NCBI GenBank assembly: GCA_002299425.1
Contig: DBNW01000007.1
Span: forward strand, 1 to 28,119
Source: Methylococcaceae bacterium UBA662
Lineage (GTDB): Bacteria > Pseudomonadota > Gammaproteobacteria > Methylococcales > Methylomonadaceae
Length of the DNA stretch: 28,119 bases
Direction of reading: 5' to 3'
The position numbers were made by a program, and so were the translations under genes. Position 1 is the stretch's first letter. Every line of letters begins with the position of its first letter. The notes beneath the pieces are model-generated. The model had not been told where the DNA came from, ran no database searches, and saw nothing but the letters and a program-made list of their open reading frames with translations. This document shows positions 1-7,840 of the stretch, in pieces.

Positions 1-2
1 TC

Positions 3-188
3 GCAAAAATAGCGACTCCCCGGAACAACTCGACGATGCTTGCCCACCACAAGATGCTCGAAACGATTCGGGATGTCTGTCTGGCCGAGGGTTGGACCAT
101 TCTCCTACGACGCGGCCCTTCGACGCCATCGACATCTGCCCAGCGGGAGTTGCGCCGCTGGGTTTATGGCGGCGGCAAGGTGCTGTAG
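3..188 (+). CDS. 3' end of an unrecognised plus-strand gene (partial, cut by window edge)
   Basis: An open frame enters from the left edge and stops at TAG 186-188. It encodes about 61 residues, including the stretch HKMLETIRDVCLAEGW and an end in YGGGKVL. I do not recognise the family. An internal ATG exists at 36, but the frame is open to the window edge, so this may be the tail of a longer gene. Support that it is real is positional: its stop lies only 6 bp from the stop (195) of the shifted-frame tail of hsdR, a tidy convergent arrangement. It could be a chance open frame. Confidence 0.35.
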   Translation, partial: AKIATPRNNSTMLAHHKMLETIRDVCLAEGWTILLRRGPSTPSTSAQRELRRWVYGGGKVL

Positions 189-194
189 CCTTCC

Positions 195-314
195 TCATTC
201 CGAAGCCTCGGGCACATCCCAATCCGCCAGCCGTGCTTCGCCGGTCTGATAGAACTGCTTCACAAGCTTCTTGGTCACGCCGATGCGCCCGTTTGCGGCG
301 GGGTCTTTGGCGGC
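195..314 (-). pseudogene. Possible displaced C-terminal tail of HsdR in a shifted frame
   Basis: In a different minus-strand frame from hsdR, sequence from about 314 down to TGA at 195-197 reads AAKDPAANGRIG, then VTKKLVKQFYQTGEARLADW, ending DVPEASE. The composition is that of an ordinary soluble protein end rather than a random frame, and the hsdR frame stops within it at 275. A one-base loss (or two-base gain) around 315-325 would join the two. That this is the native HsdR C-terminus is inference, since I cannot align it to homologues here. A sequencing error is an alternative. Confidence 0.45.
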
Positions 315-3271
315 ACCGCACCCGGGTGGTAGGTCGCATCGAACACCGTGTCCGTCATCCAGCGCTTGAAACTGGGGTTGTCGCTGAACTGCTTGAACAG
401 CTCGGTGTGGTCGGAGATCAGCTCCAGCACCACGCGATTCAGCGCCTTATCGTGCTCCAGCTTGGCGTTTTGCTTGTCGGAGTTGGCCTGCGCGTTCTGG
501 TAGGCCCTGTCCTGCGCCACGCGCGCAGGAATTTCCTCGGTGATGACCTTGCGAATCTTATCCCCGTCTTTCCATTCGATGTTGCCGAACATATCGTTGA
601 AGGCCTTGATGATGTTCGACAGCTTGTCGATGTCCGGGTCACCACCGCCACCACCACCGCCGGGAGGCGGCGGCTCGATGAAGGCGTCCGCATCGTCCAT
701 CGACATCTTCAGCGCCGCCTGCGCCTCCACCCGGTAACTGTCCATGTCGATGGCTTCCAGCACGCCCTTGGAGAGGTCTTCCTCCTTCGGAGCGGGGAGT
801 TTGGGGATCAGGAAGTTCAGGAAGATCGAGAGCTTTTCCCAGGCCGGGTGGCCGTAGGTCAGGATCGCCGCCAGGAAACCGTAGCTGCGCACGAAGGCCT
901 TGGCCTTGCCCTTGAACTCGACTTGACCGTCTTCGTTCAGCTTGTCGATGTACTCGGCCACGCAGGCATCCAGGATGGGGTCGAGCTTGTCCCGGTCTGC
1001 GCCGGTGACGTAGAGCGCGACCAAATCCTCAACCTGCTGCCAGCTGTACACCTGCTTGGCGTCGAGATCATTCTTCAGGTCGTGCAGCTTGTCGGGGTCG
1101 GTTTCGCCGGTTTGGATCGTGGCGCGGTAGTATTCTTGGAAGGCCACCTTCACCGCCTCGGCGTTGTCGGCAAAGTCGAGCACGAAGGTGTCGCGCTTCT
1201 GCGGGTGGGCGCGGTTCAGCCGTGACAGCGTTTGCACCGCCAGCACGCCTGCCAAGGGCTTGTCCACATACATCGTGTGCAGCAACGGCTCGTCAAAGCC
1301 GGTGACGAACTTGTTGGCGACGATCAGGAAGCGATACGGGTCTTGCTTGAGCTTGCACGGAATGTCCTTGCTCGGGAATTCGTTGAGATCGGCTTCGGTC
1401 TTCCTCACCCCGCCAATTTCAAAGTCGCCCGAGTACGCCACGATGGCCTTGAACGGGATCTTGATCGAGGCGAGGTAGTCCGACACCTCGCGGTAGTAGT
1501 CGATGGCGCGGGCGATGCCGTTGCAGACGATCATCGCCCGCGCCTTGCCACCGATCTTCTGCTTGCCCGCCACCTGCGCCACGAAGTGGTCGACCATGAT
1601 CTCGGCCTTCTTGCGGATGGCCTTGTCGTGTGATTCGACGTAGTGGCGAATCTTTTTCAGCGCCTTCCCCTTGTCGAAGTCGGGATCGTCCTCCACCGTC
1701 TTGGCGACGTGATAGAAGCTGTCCACCGACGTGTAGTTCGCAATCACGTCGAGGATGAAGCCCTCTTGAATCGCCTGCTTGGTGGTGTAGGTCAGTTCCT
1801 CCGGCGAGCGGTAGCGTGCCTCACCGGCCTCGATGAACCGCTCCCCGAACAACTCCAGTGTCCGGTTTTTCGGCGTGGCAGTGAACGCGAAGTAGCTGGC
1901 GTTCGATAGCATCTTGCGCGACTCGATCAACTTGTTGACGGCGTCCTCGACGGATTCTTCGTCATCCTCGTCGTCGGCAGGAGCGCCTGACAAGGCCATA
2001 TGCATCTTGGCCGTCGTCTTGCCGCCTTGGCTGGAATGCGCTTCGTCGATCAACAGCGCGAACTTCTTGCCACCGAGGTCGCCCAGCTCATCGAGGATGA
2101 ACGGGAATTTCTGCACCGTCGTCACAATGATCTTCTTGCCTTTGCGCAGGAAGGTGCGCAGCTCGGCGGCATCCTCGGAATGCCCGAAGATCGATGCAAC
2201 GTGGTCGTAGCTCTTGATGGTTCGCGCGATCTGGGTATCCAGCGCACGTCGGTCGGTGATGACGATCACCGAGTCGAACTGAGCCAGCATCACATCGGCG
2301 GCGGTCTTGAGTTCGACCAACTGGTGAGCCAACCACGCGATGGTGTTGCTCTTGCCGCTGCCTGCCGAGTGCTGGATGAGATAACGATTGCCAACCCCAT
2401 CCTCGCTTGAGCGGCGCAGCAAGGCACGGACGGTACGCAGTTGGTGAAAACGCGGGAACACCTGCTTGCGCCGCTTCTTGCCCTTTTCATCTTCCTCTTC
2501 CACCACTTGTGTGAAGTTCTCGATGATGTTGGCCAGCGAGTCCTTGATCAGCACCTGCTTCCACAGATAGTCGGTTTTCAAGCCGTGCGGGTTGGGCGGA
2601 TTGCCTGCGCCGCTGTTCCAGCCTTGGTTGAACGGCAGGAACCACGAGGTTTTGCCGGTGAGATGCGGGCAGAATCGCACCTCGGCATCGTCTACCGCCA
2701 TGTGGGCCACGCAGCGCCCCAACTGGAACAGCAGCTCGCTTGGGTTGCGGTCGGTCTGGTACTGGGTGATGGCGTCTGCGACGGTCTGCTTGGTCAGCGA
2801 GTTTTTCAACTCGAACGTCAGCACCGGCAGACCATTGATGAAGATGGCCATGTCCAGCGAGCGTTGTGACTCGTCATTGCTGTAGCGCAACTGACGGGTG
2901 ATGCTGAAGATGTTCCTGCCAAAGTTCTCGGCAGCGCTGACGTTGCCCGGAGTCGGTAGCAGCTTGTACAGATCAACGTGAACCGGGCCGTGGCCGACGC
3001 CCTTACGCAGCACATCCACCACGCCCCGTTTGGCGATCTCGCCCTGGATGCGGTGCAAGAACTGGGTGCGCTTGATGCCCTCGCTTGCCAGTTCCAGTGT
3101 TTCGACCGCCTTGGGCTGGGTGGCCTGCAGAAAAGACAGCAACTGCACCACGTCGACCGCCACGTCGCGGTTGTAGTCGCTGGGGTTGCCCTGCACGTAG
3201 CCGCCGCTACTGCAGAGGTCGCGCACGATCAAGGCCTCCAGGCCTTTTTCGCTGGTGTCAGTCGTCGCCAT
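275..3271 (-). CDS. hsdR: Type I restriction enzyme, R subunit (HsdR)
   Basis: This is the motor and nuclease subunit of a type I restriction-modification system, which translocates DNA and cleaves away from unmethylated target sites. From the ATG at 3271 it gives 998 residues. An N-terminal nuclease domain shows a PD-(D/E)xK-type signature (DMAIFINGLPVLTFELKN, near residue 150). It is followed by SF2 helicase motifs: Walker A SAGSGKS near 305, DEAH near 408, TATPK, and QTLSRLNR near 683. A Pro/Gly-rich linker (near 870) precedes the C-terminal helical region. The start is chosen because GGGGAGGA lies just upstream and MATTDTSEKGLEALIV looks like a family start; longer versions run back into hsdS. 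It overlaps the hsdS 3' end by 14 bp and is the last gene of hsdMSR. The reading frame ends in PPQTGASA, while a neighbouring frame continues with plausible coding sequence to 195, suggesting a 3'-end frameshift. Confidence 0.95.
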   Translation of the reverse strand: MATTDTSEKGLEALIVRDLCSSGGYVQGNPSDYNRDVAVDVVQLLSFLQATQPKAVETLELASEGIKRTQFLHRIQGEIAKRGVVDVLRKGVGHGPVHVDLYKLLPTPGNVSAAENFGRNIFSITRQLRYSNDESQRSLDMAIFINGLPVLTFELKNSLTKQTVADAITQYQTDRNPSELLFQLGRCVAHMAVDDAEVRFCPHLTGKTSWFLPFNQGWNSGAGNPPNPHGLKTDYLWKQVLIKDSLANIIENFTQVVEEEDEKGKKRRKQVFPRFHQLRTVRALLRRSSEDGVGNRYLIQHSAGSGKSNTIAWLAHQLVELKTAADVMLAQFDSVIVITDRRALDTQIARTIKSYDHVASIFGHSEDAAELRTFLRKGKKIIVTTVQKFPFILDELGDLGGKKFALLIDEAHSSQGGKTTAKMHMALSGAPADDEDDEESVEDAVNKLIESRKMLSNASYFAFTATPKNRTLELFGERFIEAGEARYRSPEELTYTTKQAIQEGFILDVIANYTSVDSFYHVAKTVEDDPDFDKGKALKKIRHYVESHDKAIRKKAEIMVDHFVAQVAGKQKIGGKARAMIVCNGIARAIDYYREVSDYLASIKIPFKAIVAYSGDFEIGGVRKTEADLNEFPSKDIPCKLKQDPYRFLIVANKFVTGFDEPLLHTMYVDKPLAGVLAVQTLSRLNRAHPQKRDTFVLDFADNAEAVKVAFQEYYRATIQTGETDPDKLHDLKNDLDAKQVYSWQQVEDLVALYVTGADRDKLDPILDACVAEYIDKLNEDGQVEFKGKAKAFVRSYGFLAAILTYGHPAWEKLSIFLNFLIPKLPAPKEEDLSKGVLEAIDMDSYRVEAQAALKMSMDDADAFIEPPPPGGGGGGGDPDIDKLSNIIKAFNDMFGNIEWKDGDKIRKVITEEIPARVAQDRAYQNAQANSDKQNAKLEHDKALNRVVLELISDHTELFKQFSDNPSFKRWMTDTVFDATYHPGAVPPKTPPQTGASA

Positions 3272-4577
3272 GGTCTTCCTCCCCGTCGGTATCCAGTTCT
3301 TCGTCGCCACCGAGCACTGCCAAGTCTTCGTCGGCCACAACGTCATCCGGGCCAGGTACCCAGCTACGCACATCCACTTGGCCGGTGACTACGTCGGCAA
3401 TCTGCCGGTCGCGATACTCGCGAATGAGGGCGATCTCCCTCTCGATCTCACGACGTACCGATTGTTCTTTGTGGAAGAAATCGGTGACTTCGCGTTGCAG
3501 ATGCAGCGGCGGAACCGGGATCTTTTCTTTCAACAACGAACGCGGGTTCAGCGGGCGATTGCGTCCCGCCGCGCCTCTGGAGTGATGGTTTAGAAGCAGG
3601 TCGCCAGCCTTGCTCAAGAAGAACGTGTATAGATACTCTGGCGTGACAGCATCAAGTGTGCATTTGGCAATTGGGTAGCGATGGGAAGCGATACAGCCCT
3701 CATCTTCGGCACTGGCAACCGCAACTGCGCCTTCCCAAGCGAACTGCCCGCTGAATATCAGGTCACCTTTCTCGATTCGGAAGAATGTCGAATCCCCAAG
3801 GTGCTTCCCTTCGGTTAGAGGCTTGTGGAAGATGCCGCGGCCACGGTTGAACATACCAATCGGCGCGTATGTCGTCTCCGGCTCTCTGGTGATTGGCTTA
3901 ACCAGAAGCGTGACGACTCGGTCGAATCGGAGGTATTGGGTCTCTGAAGATGAAATCGCGTGTTCTGCGAGGACTCCCCGCTGCTCTGCCATCAGCGCGA
4001 TGAGTTCGCGCTTCGCCTTGATCAATCGGGCGATGTGAACGTCCTGCGCCCGCAAGTAGGCGACCATCTGGTCTTGCTCGGTGCGAGGTGGCTGAATCAG
4101 CGCGATGTCGAGAAACTGGTTCGGGTACAGGCGCAGACGCGAGGATCGGATGCCGGTTGAGCGCCCGATGTATTCAGCAACGTAGGCACGAGTGCGCAAT
4201 AGGTAGTCGAGATACGCTGGGTTGAAGCTGTCGGCACGGTGCGGCCGATATACGCCGTAGGCCGGACTGACGATGCCAACGTTCCTGCTCGCACCAAGCG
4301 CCGCCATCCACGCCCAAAGCGTATTGACCACGATGTCTCCGGGACGGCACAGCTTGGAGCCAACATAGCTCGCAGACTTGAACATCGTCACGTTCTTCTG
4401 GCTGCGCGGCGTAACTCCGGTCAGATGCGATACCGACAGGAGCTCCTCTTCGCCAGTGCGAGAGCGCTCATCCACCTCACGAAAGAAGACCTTGGCGCGC
4501 TGCTCGTCCCAGTGCTCGGGCACCGGCGGAAGCCATTGCATCTTGGATGTCCGGTATGACTGGTATGCACCGCCCAT
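3258..4577 (-). CDS. hsdS: Type I restriction-modification specificity subunit (HsdS)
   Basis: This subunit recognises the bipartite DNA target and docks two HsdM subunits. The 439 residues show the family layout: target recognition domain 1 (about residues 10-190, starting WLPPVPEHW), a central helical spacer (RAQDVHIARLIKAKRELIAL), target recognition domain 2 (about 205-370) and a distal helix ending in LIREYRDRQIADVVTGQVDV, very typical of HsdS C-termini. After it comes an acidic tail of about 35 residues ending GEEDHGDD, which is extra relative to the canonical domain layout. The ATG at 4577 overlaps the hsdM stop by one base (TGATG). An in-frame GTG at 4580 is an alternative start and would give a 4-base overlap. 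Tight overlap implies translational coupling with hsdM and then hsdR. The target sequence cannot be read from the protein. Confidence 0.93.
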   Translation of the reverse strand: MGGAYQSYRTSKMQWLPPVPEHWDEQRAKVFFREVDERSRTGEEELLSVSHLTGVTPRSQKNVTMFKSASYVGSKLCRPGDIVVNTLWAWMAALGASRNVGIVSPAYGVYRPHRADSFNPAYLDYLLRTRAYVAEYIGRSTGIRSSRLRLYPNQFLDIALIQPPRTEQDQMVAYLRAQDVHIARLIKAKRELIALMAEQRGVLAEHAISSSETQYLRFDRVVTLLVKPITREPETTYAPIGMFNRGRGIFHKPLTEGKHLGDSTFFRIEKGDLIFSGQFAWEGAVAVASAEDEGCIASHRYPIAKCTLDAVTPEYLYTFFLSKAGDLLLNHHSRGAAGRNRPLNPRSLLKEKIPVPPLHLQREVTDFFHKEQSVRREIEREIALIREYRDRQIADVVTGQVDVRSWVPGPDDVVADEDLAVLGGDEELDTDGEEDHGDD

Positions 4578-6970
4578 CACGCCGCCCCCACGATCTTGTG
4601 CAGCAAGCCTTCCGTCTGCTCCTCCAGCTTCAGAATGTCGGCGCGGATTTGTTCCAGCGTGCGCATCGGGGTCGGCTTGTAGAAGTAGCGCGCGAACGAG
4701 ATCTCATAGCCGATCTTGGTGGAGTCCATTGCAATCCAGGCATCGGGCGCGTGGGGCAGCACCTCGCGAACGAAGAATGCCTCGATGCCGCCCGGCTCCT
4801 TAAGTGGTACTTGCTCGGTGTCGCGCAGGTCGGTATCGGCCTCGTACTCCACCATGAAGCGATCTTTGCCCACGGTTTCAAGATACGCGCCGTCGTAGCT
4901 GGGTTCGAAATGCTCGCCCGCCTTGAGCTTGCTGCGTTTGGCAATGACCGGCGGGGCCGACTCATCGCGCCAGCTCACCGCCTTGTAGATGGCCTTCTTC
5001 TCGGGCGCACCGAGCTTCTTGCCGTGCGCCTTCATCGTGGCGTCAAATCGCGTGCGGAACTCGTTGTGGTCGTCGAAGACGCCTTCGCCAAGTTCCTGCT
5101 GCGCCAGCTTGGCCAGTTCCACCAGCGTCTTGTCACGCAGCCAAGTCGCGGGGTCGAGCAGCTTTTTGCGCCGTTTCTCCGGCACGGCCTTCTTGGTGGT
5201 CTTGGCGTCTTCATCGTCCGATTCCTCGTCGGCATCTTCATCGCCATCGTCACCCTTCAGCCACGCTTCGATTTCGGGCTTGAGCTTGGCGAATTCCGTG
5301 TACAGCTTGTCGCTGTACTTGGCGTAAATCTCGCTGCGCAGGGTTTCGTCGCCGGTGGCAAAGCGCAGGCTTTCGATGGCGTTGCGTTTGAGCTGACTTT
5401 TGAGGCGTAGCGGGCGTTCGACCGTAATCTTCCAGTAGCCGAAGTCAGCGTTGTCGAACCACTTACATTCGGGCGTTTCTTTCGCGGCCTCTGCATCGGC
5501 GGGGGGCTGGTCGAGGTAATGCTTCAGGATGCGTTCAATGTCCGCGTCCGCCAGCTCGCAGTTCTTCTTGCCGAGGTTGCGCCGCATCGGCAAGAACCAC
5601 TGCGAGGCGTCGATCAACTGCACCTTGCCGCGTCGGTGGCCGGGCTTCTTGTTGGCCAGCACCCAGATGTAGGTGGCGATGCCCGTGTTGTAGAAGATGT
5701 TGAGTGGCAGGGCGATGATGGCTTCTAGCCAGTCGTTCTCTAGCACCCAGCGGCGCACATTGCTTTCGCCCTGGCCCGCGTCGCCAGTGAACAAGGCTGA
5801 GCCGTTATGCACCAGTGCAATGCGGCTGCCCAGCGGCGTGTTGTGTTTCATCTTCTGCAGCTTGTTCACCAGGAACATCAGCTGCCCGTCGCTGGAACGG
5901 GTGATGAGCTTGAACTCGACATCGCCGCCGTGATTGACGATGAAGCGCGGGTCGCTAAATTCCTTCTTGCCGCCCATCCGGTCGAGGTCGGTCTTCCAAC
6001 TCTTGCCGTAAGGCGGGTTGGAGATCATGAAGTCGAACTCGCGCGACCGGAACTGGTCGGCCGACAGCGTGGACTTGTCCGCGCCGCCGACGATGTTCTC
6101 GGCCTCGTCCCCTTCGCCCTTGAGCAGCAGGTCGGCCTTGCAGATAGCGTAGGTCTCGGGATTGATCTCCTGACCAAACAGGTGAATCGAGACCTCCTTG
6201 TCGTGGCTGGCGGCCAGCTCGTGCAGCGCATCTTCGGCCACGGTCAGCATGCCGCCCGTGCCGCAACTGCCGTCGTACAGCAGGTAGGTGCCAGACTGGA
6301 TTTGGTCGGCCACCGGCATGAACAGCAACTTGGCCATCAGCTTGACCACATCACGCGGGGTGAAGTGTTCGCCAGCCTCTTCGTTGTTCTCTTCGTTGAA
6401 GCGGCGGATCAATTCCTCAAACACAGTGCCCATACCGTGGTTGTCCAGCGCGGGTAGCTTGATGCGGCCGTCCGCATCCTTTACAGGAAGCGGTGCGAGG
6501 TTGATCTCCGGGTCGAGGAAGTCGTTGATCAAGTGACCGAGGATGTCGGCCTCGACCATCGTTTGGATCTGGTCTCGAAATTTGAACTTTGCCAAGATGT
6601 CCTGAACGTTCGGCGAGAAACCGTCCAGGTAATCAACGAAGTTGTCGCGAAGGCGCTGTCCTTGTCCACTGGCGGTGAGCGTGGCCAGGGTGAATTCCGA
6701 GGTGTTGTAAAACGCTTGGCCCGCAGCCATCCGCAGTGCGCCGTCCTGCTCGGCCACCTTGTGCGTGTCGAGGAACTTCTTGCGCTCCAGCACCACCTGC
6801 TTGGTCGACTCCAGCACGGCATCAAGCCGCCGCAGCACGGTGAAGGGAAGGATCACGTCACGGTACTTGCCGCGCACGTACACGTCGCGCAGGCGGTCGT
6901 CAGCGATATTCCAGATGAAGTCGGCGACCCACTTCAGGTTACTTTGGTCTTGTTGTTGTTTCTTCTGCAT
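4577..6970 (-). CDS. hsdM: Type I restriction-modification DNA methyltransferase subunit (HsdM)
   Basis: N6-adenine methyltransferase subunit that with HsdS modifies the target and with HsdR forms the restriction complex. From ATG 6970 it is 797 residues, longer than the roughly 530 of E. coli EcoKI HsdM. Seen in order: HsdM N-terminal helical domain (WVADFIWNIADDRLRDVYVR), TPRDVVKLMAKLL, SAM-binding DGSCGTGG near residue 235, and catalytic NPPYGKSW near 318. A long C-terminal extension contains a highly acidic stretch (DDGDEDADEESDDED) followed by KKAVPEKRRKK, and ends in a coiled-coil-like helix (ILKLEEQTEGLLHKI). The start is supported by AAGGAA seven bases upstream; an upstream extension in this frame would overlap the Mod remnant and lacks family character. 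It is the first gene of hsdMSR. Its native promoter may have been lost or replaced by the truncated genes just upstream. Confidence 0.95.
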   Translation of the reverse strand: MQKKQQQDQSNLKWVADFIWNIADDRLRDVYVRGKYRDVILPFTVLRRLDAVLESTKQVVLERKKFLDTHKVAEQDGALRMAAGQAFYNTSEFTLATLTASGQGQRLRDNFVDYLDGFSPNVQDILAKFKFRDQIQTMVEADILGHLINDFLDPEINLAPLPVKDADGRIKLPALDNHGMGTVFEELIRRFNEENNEEAGEHFTPRDVVKLMAKLLFMPVADQIQSGTYLLYDGSCGTGGMLTVAEDALHELAASHDKEVSIHLFGQEINPETYAICKADLLLKGEGDEAENIVGGADKSTLSADQFRSREFDFMISNPPYGKSWKTDLDRMGGKKEFSDPRFIVNHGGDVEFKLITRSSDGQLMFLVNKLQKMKHNTPLGSRIALVHNGSALFTGDAGQGESNVRRWVLENDWLEAIIALPLNIFYNTGIATYIWVLANKKPGHRRGKVQLIDASQWFLPMRRNLGKKNCELADADIERILKHYLDQPPADAEAAKETPECKWFDNADFGYWKITVERPLRLKSQLKRNAIESLRFATGDETLRSEIYAKYSDKLYTEFAKLKPEIEAWLKGDDGDEDADEESDDEDAKTTKKAVPEKRRKKLLDPATWLRDKTLVELAKLAQQELGEGVFDDHNEFRTRFDATMKAHGKKLGAPEKKAIYKAVSWRDESAPPVIAKRSKLKAGEHFEPSYDGAYLETVGKDRFMVEYEADTDLRDTEQVPLKEPGGIEAFFVREVLPHAPDAWIAMDSTKIGYEISFARYFYKPTPMRTLEQIRADILKLEEQTEGLLHKIVGAA

Positions 6971-7121
6971 CGATACGTTCCTTGAAAGCCAATCCGAATG
7001 AAATCGACCATACGCTGCCGTCCTCCCCCTTGGCCTCGGTGACGCAGCCCGGAAACAGCTCGGCGATGCGGGCAATGTTGTCTTGCGTGAGATTGGGCGA
7101 GTGCATTTTTAGTTTGTCCAT
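6939..7121 (-). pseudogene. N-terminal remnant of a type III-like Mod DNA methyltransferase
   Basis: The first 33 or so residues (MDKLKMHSPNLTQDNIARI..ELFPGCVTEA, then GEDGSV) match my memory of the N-terminus of type III site-specific DNA methyltransferases (Mod). After about position 7020 the sequence stops resembling Mod and reads into the hsdM leader, ending at TAG 6939-6941, 32 bp inside hsdM. No methyltransferase motifs remain. AGAGGA lies six bases before the ATG at 7121 (a second ATG at 7127 is too close to it), so the relic could still be translated as a 60-residue peptide coupled to hsdM. The junction suggests a deletion or recombination that replaced the Mod body with hsdMSR. Family assignment rests on recalled sequence similarity, not a search. 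Confidence 0.65.
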
Positions 7122-7159
7122 GTTCATTCCTCTGGTCGCTGCGCTTGCGATGCTGGGCC

Positions 7160-7198
7160 TCAGCGGCTCAATTGTTCAAGTTCGGTTTTTAGTTGCCG
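7160..7198 (-). pseudogene. Possible C-terminal tail of a DUF4391-type protein
   Basis: Thirteen codons read RQLKTELEQLSR and stop. This resembles the charged helical C-terminal end of DUF4391 proteins, which I recall sitting between a PLD/SNF2-type helicase and a type III Mod gene. Order and spacing fit: helicase remnant, this tail, a 38-bp gap, then the Mod remnant. The piece is too short for certainty and the call relies mostly on context. The body of the gene is absent, apparently deleted together with the rest of the helicase. Confidence 0.35.
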
Positions 7199-7605
7199 CA
7201 AGCTCGCACACAGGCAAACGGCTGCATCGGTGCCTTGCTGCGATTGGACTTGAACGTTGCCTTGCGCCGCATCCAGTCCGCGCACTCTTTTGCTATCGCA
7301 CGCTGGGTCAGTTTGTTGCGTAGCTGAATCTCGAACTCACTCCCGTAGAGACTTCGTTCGCGATCAGCCTTCGGTATGTGAAATTCTTTGCGTTCCTTGC
7401 GAATCCTGTCCGTGACCTCGTTTGCGGTGAACGTCGGCGAGGTAAAGATGAATTGAAGTTTGTCAATTTTTTCTAGCTGTGCCTTCAGCGCTTCGAACGC
7501 GTACATCGAGAAGCAGGAGGCCGCAACCGTCAGGCGGGCACCCGGCTTGAGCGTCTGCTTGAGATCGTCGCCGAGCAGGCGGTTGATGTTGTCGATGAGT
7601 TCCAT
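7189..7605 (-). pseudogene. N-terminal fragment of a defence-associated helicase with PLD-like domain
   Basis: Starting at ATG 7605, the 138-residue frame begins MELIDNINRLLGDDLKQTLK and contains VAASCFSMYAFEALKAQLE, LQFIFTSPTF, KADRERSLYGSEFEIQLRNK and AIAKECADWMRRKATFKSN. I recognise this as the N-terminal phospholipase D-like region of large SNF2-type helicases in restriction loci, normally about 900-1000 residues. The frame ends at 7189, shortly after APMQPFACV, where the homologous region ends abruptly and a foreign tail (RACGN) follows. No helicase motifs survive. A longer frame upstream of 7605 overlaps the antitoxin-like fragment on the other strand and is unlikely to be coding. It probably makes no active enzyme. 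Assignment is from memory of the family. Confidence 0.65.
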
Positions 7606-7626
7606 CAGTCGCTTGCCCCTGAATCC

Positions 7627-7815
7627 TTGTTGGTCAGATTGGCGGCTATCATGGGCTTCGAGGCACTGGCCGAGAAAATTTACAAGCCGACCAAGAGTCT
7701 GCACCGGATGTTGTCCCAGTCTGGCAACCCGACTGTGAGCAACATCGCGCTAATTTTTGCTGTTATCAAACGTGAGCTTAAAATCAAGAGGCACACGCAG
7801 ATCGTGATGGCCTGA
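7627..7815 (+). pseudogene. C-terminal fragment of an HTH (HigA/antidote-like) DNA-binding protein
   Basis: The frame reads MGFEALAEKIYKPTKSLHRM, LSQSGNPTVSNIALIF, AVIKREL and stops at 7815. KSLHRMLSQSGNPT is the signature turn and recognition helix of small XRE-type antidote or regulator proteins (families with KSLxRMLxxxGNPT). Such proteins are normally around 90-110 residues with additional N-terminal sequence; here that portion would overlap the helicase fragment on the opposite strand, and no convincing start with a ribosome binding site is seen (TTG 7627 is weak). No toxin partner is next to it. I read it as the truncated end of a toxin-antitoxin-type gene. A short intact regulator starting at TTG is possible. 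Confidence 0.45.
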
Positions 7816-7840
7816 TTTCAGACATCAAACCCGGGGACGG

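Noticed and set aside
92..1225. Long (377-codon) plus-strand open frame opposite hsdR
   Set aside because: It lies antisense to well-supported HsdR coding sequence and its translation is a low-complexity mirror (runs of Val, Leu, Arg and His) typical of shadows of GC-rich genes.
4547..5410. 287-codon plus-strand open frame opposite hsdM
   Set aside because: Entirely antisense to hsdM, which has clear motifs; no Shine-Dalgarno and no recognisable family.
5807..6457. 216-codon plus-strand open frame opposite hsdM
   Set aside because: Antisense to the methyltransferase core containing NPPYGK; composition is that of a shadow.
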